Below are positions 1 through 11,257 of a stretch of 64,000 bases of DNA, in pieces. The stretch comes from Pontederia crassipes. Taxonomy: Eukaryota; Streptophyta; Magnoliopsida; Commelinales; Pontederiaceae. The stretch spans positions 18,417,501 to 18,481,500 of the forward strand of contig CM060188.1 of assembly GCA_030549335.1 (NCBI GenBank), given 5' to 3'. The position numbers and the translations under genes were made by a program. The notes under the pieces are model-generated. The model was given only the letters and a program-made list of their open reading frames with translations, ran no database searches and was not told the DNA's origin. Numbering within the stretch: the stretch's first letter is position 1; every line of letters starts with the position of its first letter.

Positions 1-1105
1 TGCTGCGCTGCAACACTTCCAGACCTCCCATTCGCGTTCTCGAAGTTGGGTTCGGGGTGAATAATAGGCACAAGGTTCATGTCAACTGTCGTCCTTCTGC
101 CAAGCCCCCCGCTCTCAGTCCAAACTCACCTGTGCTTCTGACCAGCAGCAACGATGGCCGGTACCTTCTCGGATCCAGAAGTAGCAGCCATGAATCAGAC
201 TCCTCTCCTACGGGGAGTAGCCAGCAGCCCCTCCCGAACTCGCCTAATAGAGTTGGTATCATGGGTGGGATGTCGCCTCTCGCCACGCTCGGTTTCTTGC
301 AGAAGCTCGTCCGGTGGAGCTACGCAGACGGCGGCGGGGAATGCCTCCCGTTCATCGTCTGCAGTGATCCGCTGTTGAACGGAGGACTCTCCTCCGCTGG
401 AACCAGTTCCACAGAGCACCCAAACAAATGGAGCAGAAATTATTCTTTGGAAATGAATCACGCACTAATTGTGGACAATCTGCAGAACAAGAGGGCGTTT
501 CTCGAACGGTCAGGAGCTCGCTGCATTATCTTGCCATGCCACGTCTTGCCTGCCTGGCAGGCCGAAATATCCGAGGGATGCGTCGTCCCGTTCCTTCACG
601 TCGGCGATTGCGTCGCCGAAGAACTCAAGGCGGCCAACTTGAAGCCAATTGAGGCAGGAAGCACTGTGCGGATAGGGGTGCTTGCTGATGAGGTTGGTTT
701 AGCTGCACAAATCTATCAGAAAAAACTCGAGAATCAGGTGACTAAGTACACAATTCGGTAGTAATTTATATATGTATTAACTTGAACCCTGTGATGTGAC
801 AGATTTGATCCTTCTTCTTCCAGGGGTTCGAGGTGATACAACCTGATAGAGCAACCATGGAACACACTGTTATCCCCGCCATTGAATCGTTCAACCGCAA
901 AGACATGGAAGGTGCAAGAAATTTGTTGAGGATTGCAATCCAAGTGCTTCTAGTCAGGGCTGTTAATGTGATCATACTCGCATCAGCCGACATGAGCACA
1001 CTACTGCCACAGGATGACCCACTCCTCAAGAAATGCATCAATCCCATGGATGCTTTAGCTCGAGCAACAATACGATGGGCAAAGGAGGCGAGAGAAGAGT
1101 TTTAG
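1..1105 (+). CDS. Aspartate/glutamate racemase-like protein, 5' partial
   Basis: Two exons, about 1-735 and 824-1105. The intron has a GT donor after GAG AAT CAG and a pyrimidine-rich AG acceptor, and the reading frame continues in phase 0. The frame is open to base 1, so the start lies outside the window. The N-terminal ~65 residues are Ser/Pro-rich, as in a plastid targeting region. The family's phosphate/substrate loop is seen as VGIMGGMSPLATLGF, then a cysteine in IILPCHVLPAW at the position of the first catalytic Cys. Further on come TMEHTVIPAIE and PMDALARATIRWA, typical of the plant branch of the Asp/Glu racemase (RacX-like) family. At the place where microbial enzymes carry the second Cys (GCTE-like motif) this protein reads VIILASADMS, with no cysteine. 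Known of the family: two-cysteine racemization of acidic amino acids. Inferred: this plant member may not use the standard two-base mechanism. Its 3' end converges on the BADC gene. Confidence 0.88.
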
Positions 1106-1524
1106 ACTTAGGACAATTCACGTATTGTAAATTGTAATGCTTATAAAACCAGTGTTCATAGCCCACCTCCCAAAAACAAAAAAAAAAAATGCAAAAGAAA
1201 AAAAAAAACATAACGTCAGCTGAGCATACAAACATACATAAACTCTTTGAATATTGAAAATTTTGAGAGGATGCGCACTAGCGCTCGGAACTTCTCAGCT
1301 CATGTTGTATGCCATAGAATAGATCACACTGTAGCCTCCGATCAATATTTTTTTGTTCTTAAATCGAAAGTCTTGGGTCAAAAAGCATTACATGATGTCC
1401 TAGGTAGCGCCAGGGTAGACGCCATCAACATGATTTGTAATATCTAAATCATGAAAACAATGTGCAAAAGAATTTTGTCAGTCGTTCAAACGACCACTAG
1501 GTTTACATGAAATGCAAAAACTGC
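1106..1524. other. Convergent intergenic spacer
   Basis: About 420 bases between the stop codons of the racemase-like gene (+) and the BADC gene (-). It holds A-rich tracts near 1175-1210 that could belong to 3' untranslated regions. I see no coding exon. Confidence 0.6.
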
Positions 1525-4500
1525 TTATTGAAGCTTCTTGATTCCGGGGAAAGAGGGAAGAACAGCAATCAGTGCATCACCATAACCAACTGGCTCTGCA
1601 AATGAGAAAACATATAATTATGGTAAACTTATATCCTGATATAATAATATAAAACATATGAATACAAAGAGTCTACATGTTTACCTCCATCTTCTCTTAA
1701 TATCTTTATTATCTCCCCAGAAACATCAGACTGATATAGCAACAAACATGTAAAAAGAGGGCTAATCAAGAAGCAATCCTCAATTTTTTTTCTTTTGAGA
1801 AGGCAATTCTCAAATGTTAAATGATGAAAAATTTAAAAATCGTCAACCACCTTAGTACAAGTCAATGAAAAGTTACGATATTACCTCAACAGGAATCTCC
1901 CCACCAAGTTGTTCAATGTAACAAAGGACTTGACCTTCCTTGACTACTTGTTTCTACAAATTGTAAATTAGAGTTGAGTTTTACAAAGAGGTCAACACAT
2001 GTAACAAGCAACAAGATGATTAAAGAATATATATAGTCAACTTGGAAATATCAAGAACTCGAAGCACAAAAGAAAATGAAACAAATAAGTGATGATATAA
2101 TTAAACTACGAAAAATATGACAAAGCCAGAACACGTCAGAGGTTACTAGGCTTCTGGACTTCAGGGATAGAATGAAAAAAAAAGAGCACAACAACGATCA
2201 ATGAATATTTTCAACTGGAGAAAGTATACTATATTCAACATATGATAAAGGCATCAGAACAGTATGCCCAAATTAGAAATTCGGGAATTCAAGAACCCAT
2301 GTCCTAAAATATAGCATTTAGCAAGGTGAATTCTGAGAAACGTGCATGGTAAAAGACACAACTAAGTTCAAAAGCATGGTGGAAGACATGAATTTGGGAT
2401 AGTACCAGGAAAAGATAGTGCCTAATTAAGTTTAAGTTGTTTATATAAATATCAAGCACGACTAAGTCAAAACAAAGGGTATCTATATCTCAAGAAAGCC
2501 AAGGATTTTCATATCATAAAATTATTCTATTCAAGGATTTTCATGTCATAAAGTTATTCTACTCGAGTTGTAGTTGGCATAGAAGTCACAAAAATGCCAT
2601 GTTTAGACTTAAACAACACAATTAAGATGTATTATGTTACAGTTAATTGTGTACTAGTTACCTCTTTACATGACGGAGGTGCTCGTTTTCCTTTGATTGT
2701 CCTTGATCTTCTGAAAAATCCAACCTGCTTAACAAAACAGGTGAAAAGGTCATCAATAATTCCTCAAACAAAGTTTCATGAAAAAGATACTGAAAGGAAA
2801 ATAAGTTTACCTTTGGTGATTGAAGGATTAACAATCCTTCGTCAGAAGCTGTGTCAACTATTGTCTGGATGCCACTGCCTGAAGGCTTTGGTTTAGTGAC
2901 AACAATGGCAGCACCATTGGACTCAGGAATTTGGCTCAAGGTTTCTGCTGAAGGGAAGCTTTGAACAGGTGATGGTATACTTTTATCAACCAAATCCCTT
3001 TTGACATGAAGCCGAAAGCCTGGAAGCTACACAATGATTTATAACAGAAAGTTTTTAGTTCCAAATAGAAACCTAAGTAGTAATTAGGTCGTTCTATTCA
3101 ATAACTGCCAATATCTTACATCCAGTTTAAATTCTGCAATAGATGTTGTGTCACAAATAGCAGTGAGCAAAGATTCCACCTGCAGAATTTATAAATATTA
3201 GATATAAATAACCAATACTATGATGGATGATTGCAAATTGGGCAATCACCTTTTCCCCTCTCAAAAATAAAATCCCCAAGAATATAAGGCTAAGAATCTT
3301 CTGATAGATTAAAGAAATCCTGCTATAGTATCATTAAAAAAAAGTGATGTGGCATTTTTATCAACTCATTTTTTTTTTTTTTGAGAAGGGGAAGGATGGT
3401 TGGCAATATTATTGGGCTTTCCTGTAAGAATGACTACCTCCAGAGTAATGAAAATGAGAAAATTATCAATGTTTTTGAGAGGGAAAATTGTCTATATTCC
3501 CAAGGATGTCATTTGAAATAGGTCATCAGGCAATGAATAAGTTGTTCCTCTGGAGACTAGTAGGTAAAGATTTCTAGATATGGGAAAAAAATTCTCACTG
3601 CAAAAGCAAAGGTAAGGTTGCTGCATAAGCTTCCTCCTATTACCTACAGTAGCTAAGCAGCAGTTAACACATAGGTATTCTCTTCTTTGTCTATGGCAAA
3701 CATCAACAGCAATAAGAAGAAAAAGGAAAAGGAAGAAATACATACAAAATCTCCTGAAAAAAAGAAATAAATACAAAAGATGCACATAATTAAGCCACAT
3801 AGTAATTAAATGATATGCAGATCAACCAACAACTTTTTAAGTGACATACAGCTCTACAATGCTATTTGAAATGTCAATAAAACTTTGAATCCATATATTA
3901 AAAATAGGTACCCTCGTGGTGTCAGTCATGATTTACCATGAGAAAAGTGGTGAAGAACTCACTTTTGTTGAATCTGGAACATTTGGTTCTTTACTTGATT
4001 TCGCTCTTTCCAACTCAATAACTTCTTGATCTTTCACCATATAATAGGAACAGGCAAACACATTAGTAAGAATATTGACACAGACTAAACAATATCACGC
4101 TAGAAATTATTCAGAGCGAATGTCATTTAACTTTCTTATGTTATAAAGAGATTAATAGTGTTTTTTTTCTTTTTTTTTTAAACGAGTTTTTTTCTATTTT
4201 GAAAGGATCAATACACATTATTGATTACCATAAGCTGGGCAAGGAAAAAACTGCTGTTGCACAAAATACTGAAGTAGCCATTCAGTTGGCATAAACAACT
4301 TATGTTTCAAACGCTTGAAAATGATTAATCTGATTTCCTTGTGCACAATCTGCATTTTTTTTCTAGTTCAAACCAATAAATGACTAATAGTCTAGTCACT
4401 TTGCATATTAAGAAAGTGTTTCATATATGTCACATAAGAAAAAAAATATCAAAAAAAGAAAGAACATGCCACAAGTAGATAAAAAAGAAGTTGATGATGT

Positions 4501-5789
4501 TCAATGAAACGAGCACATTGCATTGCAGTAGAGTTACTCGAAATTCTGAGCAGAATTGTATCAACAATCAAACTTACTTCCAGAAGATAAGTTGCATCTC
4601 AGGGCCAAAGGCTTATAGTCTAAATGATAAGACCCTGTCACATTCCTTGGCTCAGGCAGTATATTTGTTCCCCTTAATCTAAGAAGAGGACTAGATGTCC
4701 CAGGGCACCTCAGTGTTTTAAAACTTGAGTGACAATTGTGCAGTTTGAAATTAGAAGAAATCCCCAGTTTACCTGACAAAGAGAAACAAGTTAAAACGAA
4801 TGTTTCTTTTTACAAGCTTAAATTGTAGGTTTAAAAGCAGTTAAACAAGGTAAAGTAACTAAGCAAGCAAGAAAGAGTGTGTGCCAAGTGTAAAATGCAT
4901 ATCTATGGCGAAAAAGTTTGAAATTTCAAGATAATATAATACAAAGACAATAGTTGGATTCTTAGTCAGTGCAAACAGAAAATAATATTTGACACCCTTA
5001 CACTCTCCAAGAAAATAAACGATTGGATAATTGAGAAAAAAATATGGCATCACAAATCCATCAAGAAATTTCCATCCCCCTGTATCTACTCTTTCACAAA
5101 CGTTGTTTCCCCTTATGAACATCGGCAGTAGAATTAAAGAAAACTATTGTGGGTTGGATTACAATTAGCACTTGTTATTTATGACTTAAACCCCAACAAA
5201 ATCAAAAGAAGTCAAGCACACAGACTGAACTGAGGGTTTGTGCTTAAGAATCTTAATCAAGCGACCGTTTACATGTTTCTGGATCTTCGGCGACTGAGGG
5301 AGAGAATCACGGTTCCATACATGTTTTCCAGCATAGGATCATTCAACAACTGATCCCCAGATTTTTTTATGAATGACCGATCGAACTGAATTAAATACGG
5401 AAACTAAAATCCGATTTCAATGTATCATTCGGCAGGTAGAATGGTGTTTGCGTGAAATAACATCGAACAGCACACGTGCAGACCATGAATTGAAGAACCA
5501 CGCTCCGGAGCAAGATCATCACACGAAGTAGAATTATACCGTTAAAAGCAAGATGAAAAGATCATAAGCAAATAGCTCCCTCCGCATAAGGCGTACAAGA
5601 CAACGTCGCATTGAGCAGTGAGGTTTTACAAGAATCCGAACTCAGGGCCCCGAAAAAGGAAGATGGAACGCGAACGCGAACGCGTAGTAACGTAATGAGC
5701 GCAAGAAGTAGTAGAGCAACGGAGTAAAGGGCACGAATCAACCGATCGCCCTAACGCTTACAAGCAGCAGCAGAGGGAGAAGCAGCCAT
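1525..5789 (-). CDS. BADC: BADC-type biotin/lipoyl attachment domain protein (biotin-less BCCP relative)
   Basis: Nine exons on the minus strand: 5762-5789, 4578-4772, 3963-4030, 3120-3179, 2811-3026, 2662-2724, 1885-1953, 1685-1730, 1525-1595. All junctions are GT-AG and all phases agree; the total is 816 bp, 271 residues plus stop. The start MAASPSAAAC opens a Ser-rich, transit-peptide-like N terminus that fits plastid import. The middle is low-complexity. The last ~70 residues are a biotinyl/lipoyl hammerhead fold: KEGQVLCYIEQLGGEIPVE, SDVSGEIIKILREDGEPV, GYGDALIAVLPSFPG. In true BCCP the hairpin carries the EAMK lysine; here it reads IEQLGGE, with no biotin-acceptor Lys. That is the known hallmark of plant BADC proteins, which replace BCCP subunits and restrain heteromeric plastid acetyl-CoA carboxylase and thus fatty-acid synthesis. 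Intron lengths and AT content are ordinary. I cannot assign which BADC paralogue this is; Arabidopsis BADC3 is the closest in recalled wording. Confidence 0.9.
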
Positions 5790-6529
5790 GGCCGACGGAG
5801 ACAACGAGCACAGCAAGAAGTGTTGTATTCTTCCTTTTTCCCTCGCACTTCGCTTTTTGTTCTGCTCTGCTTTATTTCGGTTTCCTTTGCTTTTCGAGGC
5901 GCCTCGCCTTCCTCCAGGATCACAAGTTATGCAGCGGCCGTCGTCATCCCCCCACCTCGAACTCGAAGGTGAGAGCCAGTGAGCTTTATGGGCCGGCGTT
6001 CTCGGCCCAGAAACAAAGTGCTATTACGACAAAATATTTTCTTTTTTCATCTAATTAAAGGGCACTTCTATTTTCACTCCAAAATAAGTATTAAAAGTGT
6101 TGAATATGCCTTTGAAATAAAATAGAGTGAAAATAATGTATTTTTAAGGGACAATAGTGTACCCAAATTAAAGTCATTCGTTTTTTTCTTTGTGATTTAG
6201 AGATACACACAGGAAATATTCTTAACAACCAAAAAACATTTTTATTTTAGGCATATTTCCTTGACAAAAGATGAAAATGAAATCTTGGATCCTCTCTGAG
6301 TCAGATGTCCTATTTTTGTAAGCTAATAATGGCATCAATACAGTAAATATGGTCGAATTAGAGTTCTATTTATTTCTGAAAAATATTTGATTTGAAGGCA
6401 AAGTTCATGTGATTCGTTTGGATACAAGTTTCACGATGACGAAATATATTGATGATTTGACATAAAAATTATCACGATTGTTTCACGGTTTTGCGAGTTT
6501 TGACTTCCGTCCGGAATTTAACTTACGAA
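5790..6529. other. BADC upstream region and intergenic DNA
   Basis: Immediately upstream of the BADC start, probably its 5' leader and promoter. A plus-strand frame beginning near 5788 (MADGDNEHSKK...) is antisense to exon 1 and shows no domain, so I do not call it. Beyond 6000 the DNA is AT-rich with nothing recognised. Confidence 0.5.
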
Positions 6530-7229
6530 CAATGTTTTCAAAATCGGATCGACGACCGGATCGAATTTTTTATCGGGTCACGGTTGGATCGATCCGATCC
6601 GATCGAGTTCGACCGAATTGAATAGAATTTTATTAAAATAATATTATTTATAATAATTATAAAGATATAATATAACTTATATGATATAGTATGTGAATAG
6701 TGTACTAATAATCTATTAAAAATATTAAAAATTAATATAACATAATTTTTATTTATTAAAAGTTTTAATAATGATAAATAATAATGATTAACATATAAAT
6801 AGATATTATTAGTTTAATATCAATTATTTAATGATTATAGATACTATATCAATAAATTTTATCTTAAATTATTCTTATTTCTTATTTTTTAACACTTTCC
6901 TTTTATTTCATTTACTTATGTCCCTTAATAATTTTTCCATTAAATTTAATTTTAAATACTTACATTTTTTTATTAAATTTTTATGTAATTATATACATAT
7001 AATATTCTTTTTTTTACCTTTCTTATATTCCTTTCTTTTTTTTCTTTTTAACTTTTCTATTTTTATCTTTTTTTATTTTTTTTCAAAATTTGAATTGAAT
7101 CGAGTTGAACCAATTCAATCGAGTTCAATCGATTTCTCTCCGTGCACTGTCAAAAACAATTTTGCACTTTAATCGAATTAGATCACATACTGATTCACGG
7201 TTGAATCGGCAGGATGGATCTAAACATTG
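6530..7229. mobile_element. Non-autonomous hAT-like MITE (~700 bp)
   Basis: The ends are inverted: CAATGTTTTCAAAATCGG on the left and, read on the other strand, CAATGTTTAGATCC on the right. Flanking 8-mers CTTACGAA (6522-6529) and CTTATAAA (7230-7237) match at 6 of 8 bases, fitting an 8-bp hAT duplication that has since mutated. The interior is very AT-rich with subterminal runs of cgatcc/gatcgagtt-like words. A 113-residue AT-driven frame inside has no domain and is not called a gene. Confidence 0.65.
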
Positions 7230-7237
7230 CTTATAAA

Positions 7238-8163
7238 AAAATTTCGCCTTGATTAAAATTTAATTCACGTGGGGTCCATCGGAACTCACGTACTTGTTTG
7301 GTGAGTGTAGTCGCCTACCATAACTGTCCTTTTGACTGTTCTTTTGTGTAGACCCTCTCTTTTTGTAATCCCAGAGTGCCTAAACTAGCCACGCCAAGTT
7401 TGCAACTCACGTCATCTTTTGTTTATGATTCCATAGTTACATAAATGCCCACCTTAATTGTTGTGAGTTACAACAGCGCTCATCAGTTTTTTTTTTAATT
7501 CATTCACGTGTAACACGTAGGACTTAGGAGAGAGGACCCGTTTGAGATTTGATGATCTTTCGTTAATTTATAATATATATATATTCTGTCACGAGATATT
7601 AATTGCATGTATATGTTGAATGCTTTTATGATTTATCGATCTTTTTTTGTCAGACATCATGTATATAGTCAAGGGACTCGTCAATAATAATACATAATAT
7701 ATTAATGTGTCTCATCCTAACCTTAAACACCTTTCTTCGTAATCCCCGAAATAAAACGTTGTGAAGCAAAGAATCATTAAAACTTTAATTTGTCTGTGCA
7801 TGTCTTAATCTATCTACAATGACACAACTTAAATGTTCTTTTTTTTTTCTTTTGTGCTTTGAAACCAACTCTAACTGTAATGAGATTCGAATATAATATT
7901 CCGATCGAGCACGTACGAGTTCGCTATGCGTTTCTTTGATTTATGGATGACTCCATTATGCACGCTCGAGCGGACAGAATAAGTTACATTGCCACGAGCC
8001 TAAATTGCCTTCTTTAGATCGCTTAAGAATTCAGATAAAACGCCATAAGATCTAATCGTTTCTTGGATGGATTGATTGATATGCATGTTTTTAGCAATAT
8101 TATTCTTCAGCATAATTGTTCTTTCTTTCTTTTTTTTTTGCCTTGCACATGTCGGCCTGATTA
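7238..8163. other. Intergenic DNA
   Basis: AT-rich sequence between the hAT-like MITE and the solo LTR. I see no exon, RNA gene or repeat structure I can support. Confidence 0.5.
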
Positions 8164-9049
8164 TACATTGTAACGTCCGAAATAAAAAAATAAAAAAAAA
8201 GGGAAAAGAAGTCCATGCCGCACACAGCCCAAAAGCCCAAGTTCAAAAATGATAAAGTAATGCCCTAATCTCCCTGTTTTAGCTACCAGCAGAAAGTTAA
8301 CCCCCCCAAACCCCATGCTACAGTGCTTCTCACCTAAACACCCCAAGCTGACTCCCTCTTCCAAGCTTCTCTCGGCAGGAGGAAAGAGACCCTCAAGCTA
8401 CAGTGAACTACTACAGTAATTCTCCATCTTATCTCACCTCACATACATAGTAGCTCTTCTTCACATATTAGACACGTTTGCTTATTATATTAATCCCATT
8501 TGAGCTTGTGGACAGCAGCTCCAAGAAGGAAGAAGGAGCTATTGGAGCTAGAGAGAGGAGGAGAAAAAAGTGAGAAAGAAGTTAGGAATTAGGATTTATC
8601 ATTAAAGTATGTTTGAGGGGATCCAATCACTTTAATATTTTTCTTAATGATGTTTGTTGTGTGGATTAGATATTAAAGAACAAACTCTTTGTTCTTAGAT
8701 GAAGATTTGAGGAATATGCATATAATGCTTCATGCTTCTATAAATTACTATTCTATTACTATCCATGATTAAAATATCATTTGTTTCATAGCTTCATACT
8801 TTAATTGCCCATTTGCTTAGTATTAGAATGTTCATTGTTGTTATGGAGTTTTATTATAAAAATGTTTAAAACTCATATACATTTATGATCTTGATTAGCA
8901 TGTTAAATGTCTTCGTGTGAAAATCCTATGTAGTTCATGATTAGAGTGTTAAGAATGATATGAAATGCCTCATATGATGTTTGGGAATCAATATGTGTTC
9001 AAAATAATGATGTATGTGAGATTTGGAAAGAAATCTTGTAAAAATCGTG

Positions 9050-9605
9050 TTTCTGTCGATCCAGAACGGACGATCGATAATTGATCATTCTTGAGGCATT
9101 TGTAATCTGAAACCAAACCAATGGTCGACCGATTCTATAATGGTCATCCATTTTGTAAAGGGTCGAACCTTTTGTGATTAGCGAGCGATCAAACACCTTA
9201 TTTCGGTCGTCCGATAGTAATGTAAAGGTCGATCGATATACCAAGGGTCGTCCGATATGTGTAGTCGAAATATTCAAAATATTCTGTGATTAGCAGTCGA
9301 CCAAACACCCTGTTTCGATCGTCCGATAGCCATGTAAAGGTCGACCGATATTTCAATTATCGTCCGATTTAAGCAGTCATCACATTCTGTGATTAGCGGA
9401 TGAACTTGAACCCAGTTTTGATCGTCCGAAAGACCCATAATGGTCCACCGATATACTAACGGTCGTCCGTTTCAGAGAGTCATCACATTCTGTAATTAGC
9501 GGACGAACCGAACGCCCTGTTTCGGTCGTCCGAAAGGACCATAACGGTCGACCGGTAATCTGACCGATCGTTCGATATAAGATCAGTGGTCGACCGTTAC
9601 CCAAA
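9050..9605. repeat. Degenerate palindromic-word array inside solo LTR
   Basis: Repeated copies of ggtcgaccgata, ttcggtcgtccgatag and cattctgtgattagcgg-like units, arranged with an irregular period of roughly 100 bases. It resembles in style, not exact sequence, the arrays in the chromovirus LTRs at 15.8-16.1 and 22.7-23.0 kb. Confidence 0.75.
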
Positions 9606-9819
9606 ATGATCTTCCATTTTTGGAAGATGATTGGTTATGACTGAATGTCCACACTTAGCATGATTTGAAGTTTCTATGACCTTAAATAAGGCTAAAAGAT
9701 GCAACATGTATTGAATGATTGTATGTATTGATGAACATGATTAAAAGATGGATTGATGAATGAGTGATATTTTTATGACTCGGGACCAATTGATACCCAA
9801 CCTAAGACTCCATCGACGA

Positions 9820-10010
9820 GTGAGAAAAGACCTCATTGATTAATGAGGATAAAGACCTTATCTTCGGGGAAGAATAAAGACCTCATCTTCGGAGAGGATA
9901 AAGACCTTGCCTTCGGAGAAGGATAAAGACCTCACATACGGGGAGGATAAAGACATCATCTACGAATAAAGGTAAAGACCTCATCTATGGGGAGGATTAT
10001 GATTTATGAG
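9820..10010. repeat. ~28-bp tandem repeat (ataaagacctcatcttcgg)
   Basis: About seven imperfect copies of a unit around ataaagacctcatcttcgg, followed by a gggga(g)gg spacer, lie head to tail within the solo LTR. The next ~450 bases degrade into gatgataaagatatgc-like low-complexity sequence. Confidence 0.75.
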
Positions 10011-11257
10011 CTACTATCCTTCTCAATCGACAAGATAATAAAGTATCTAAGTAAAGATGAAAGATGAAAAGATGAATGATGAATGACATGGGACATAAAG
10101 ATAAAGATGATAAAGATGAAGAAGGCACCTATGAGAATGCATTATGAATGTCCACTTGTCACATCATATGATGTCATGGATAAAGATGACAAAGTAAAAT
10201 AAGATAAGATCATGATATGCAATAGCATTATGATAAGTATGATGATAAGATATGATATGCATTGGCATAATAATAAGAATGATGATAAGCTAAGATATGC
10301 ATGATATAAAAATTATGATGTTACATGTTATATTAACTTGCCATGATGATATGCTCACATGTCATATAGTATGCATAAATAGCACATAGCATGCATATGA
10401 CTTATGTTTTATGATGATAAAATGCATATGCTATGACATATAGAAATCATGTTATAAGATCATAGCATGCATGAGCCTCAACATACTCTAACGGAAAAAA
10501 TCTCCTACACCTATGAATCCGTGCAGTTATGGAGGAGACTTAGGTTCGGCGACGAGAGCCTCATGACGGCGATATTGCACATGGGTCTGTCGAACTATGG
10601 CCCAAGTTATCTTACTTTTATTATGACATGATGATGAACCCTTATATGGATTAAGTATGTATGGCTTATGGACCTCTTATTGAGTTATGTACTCCACTTG
10701 AACTCATTTATGTATGATGAACCCTCTATTAAGTATACGTTAGAGCCTATTAGGCTCATGGGTCAGTTTATGTATTTTGAGATTTACATTTAATTACGTT
10801 AAAATCTTCCGTTGTTATGATATTAATATTTTATGTTTATTATGTTATGTTTCCGCTGCAAATTTTATGAAAGTAGGTCAAGGTCACGTCAATGTAACAT
10901 CGCCTAGGGTTCGACAAAAGTTTTAAATTGGGATCGAATTTTGGAGACGTTACATACATAATATGGGTGTATCAGTATGCAGCATTTTTCTTTTAATTAC
11001 CGATGTAGAATTTCAATACGATAAATTATATATGCAGCACCTTTTATTTACACCGCATGTAATCATGTATGCTTCATCTGAACCATTAAAATTTATATAA
11101 TATTTTTAACTCATCGCATTGTTAAACCAAACTGATATGGTATAACAGAACGCCTAGAATTAATTCACAAACAAAATAATGAATTTCGAAATAGATGAAA
11201 GAGAAAGAAAATTTTAACGTGGGTAAAACTATTTTATTCATTGTTAACAAGAAAAGT

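Larger units (their letters stand above)
8169..10954 (+). mobile_element. Solo LTR, Ty3/gypsy chromovirus-like (~2.8 kb)
   Basis: It begins TGTAACGTCC and ends GGAGACGTTACA, and it is flanked by a perfect 5-bp duplication TACAT (8164-8168 and 10955-10959). No coding internal region or second LTR is present, so it is a solo LTR left by recombination. Its 3' end wording (CGAATTTTGGAGACGTTACA) parallels the chromovirus LTR end at 14855 read on the other strand, which sets the plus orientation. It contains an array of ggtcgaccgat / ggtcgtccgat words at about 9050-9600 and a ~28-bp tandem repeat at about 9820-10010. Confidence 0.82.

Noticed and set aside
5738-5982. Plus-strand frame MADGDNEHSKK... 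near the BADC start
   Set aside because: It overlaps BADC exon 1 in antisense through the near-palindromic GCCATGGC and has no recognisable domain.
6831-7172. 113-residue Phe/Leu-rich frame
   Set aside because: It lies inside the AT-rich interior of the hAT-like MITE; the composition explains the open frame.
9800-10460. CRISPR-like or satellite array
   Set aside because: Tandem ~28-bp units and gatgataaag runs are contiguous low-complexity repeats inside a plant LTR, with no unique spacers.
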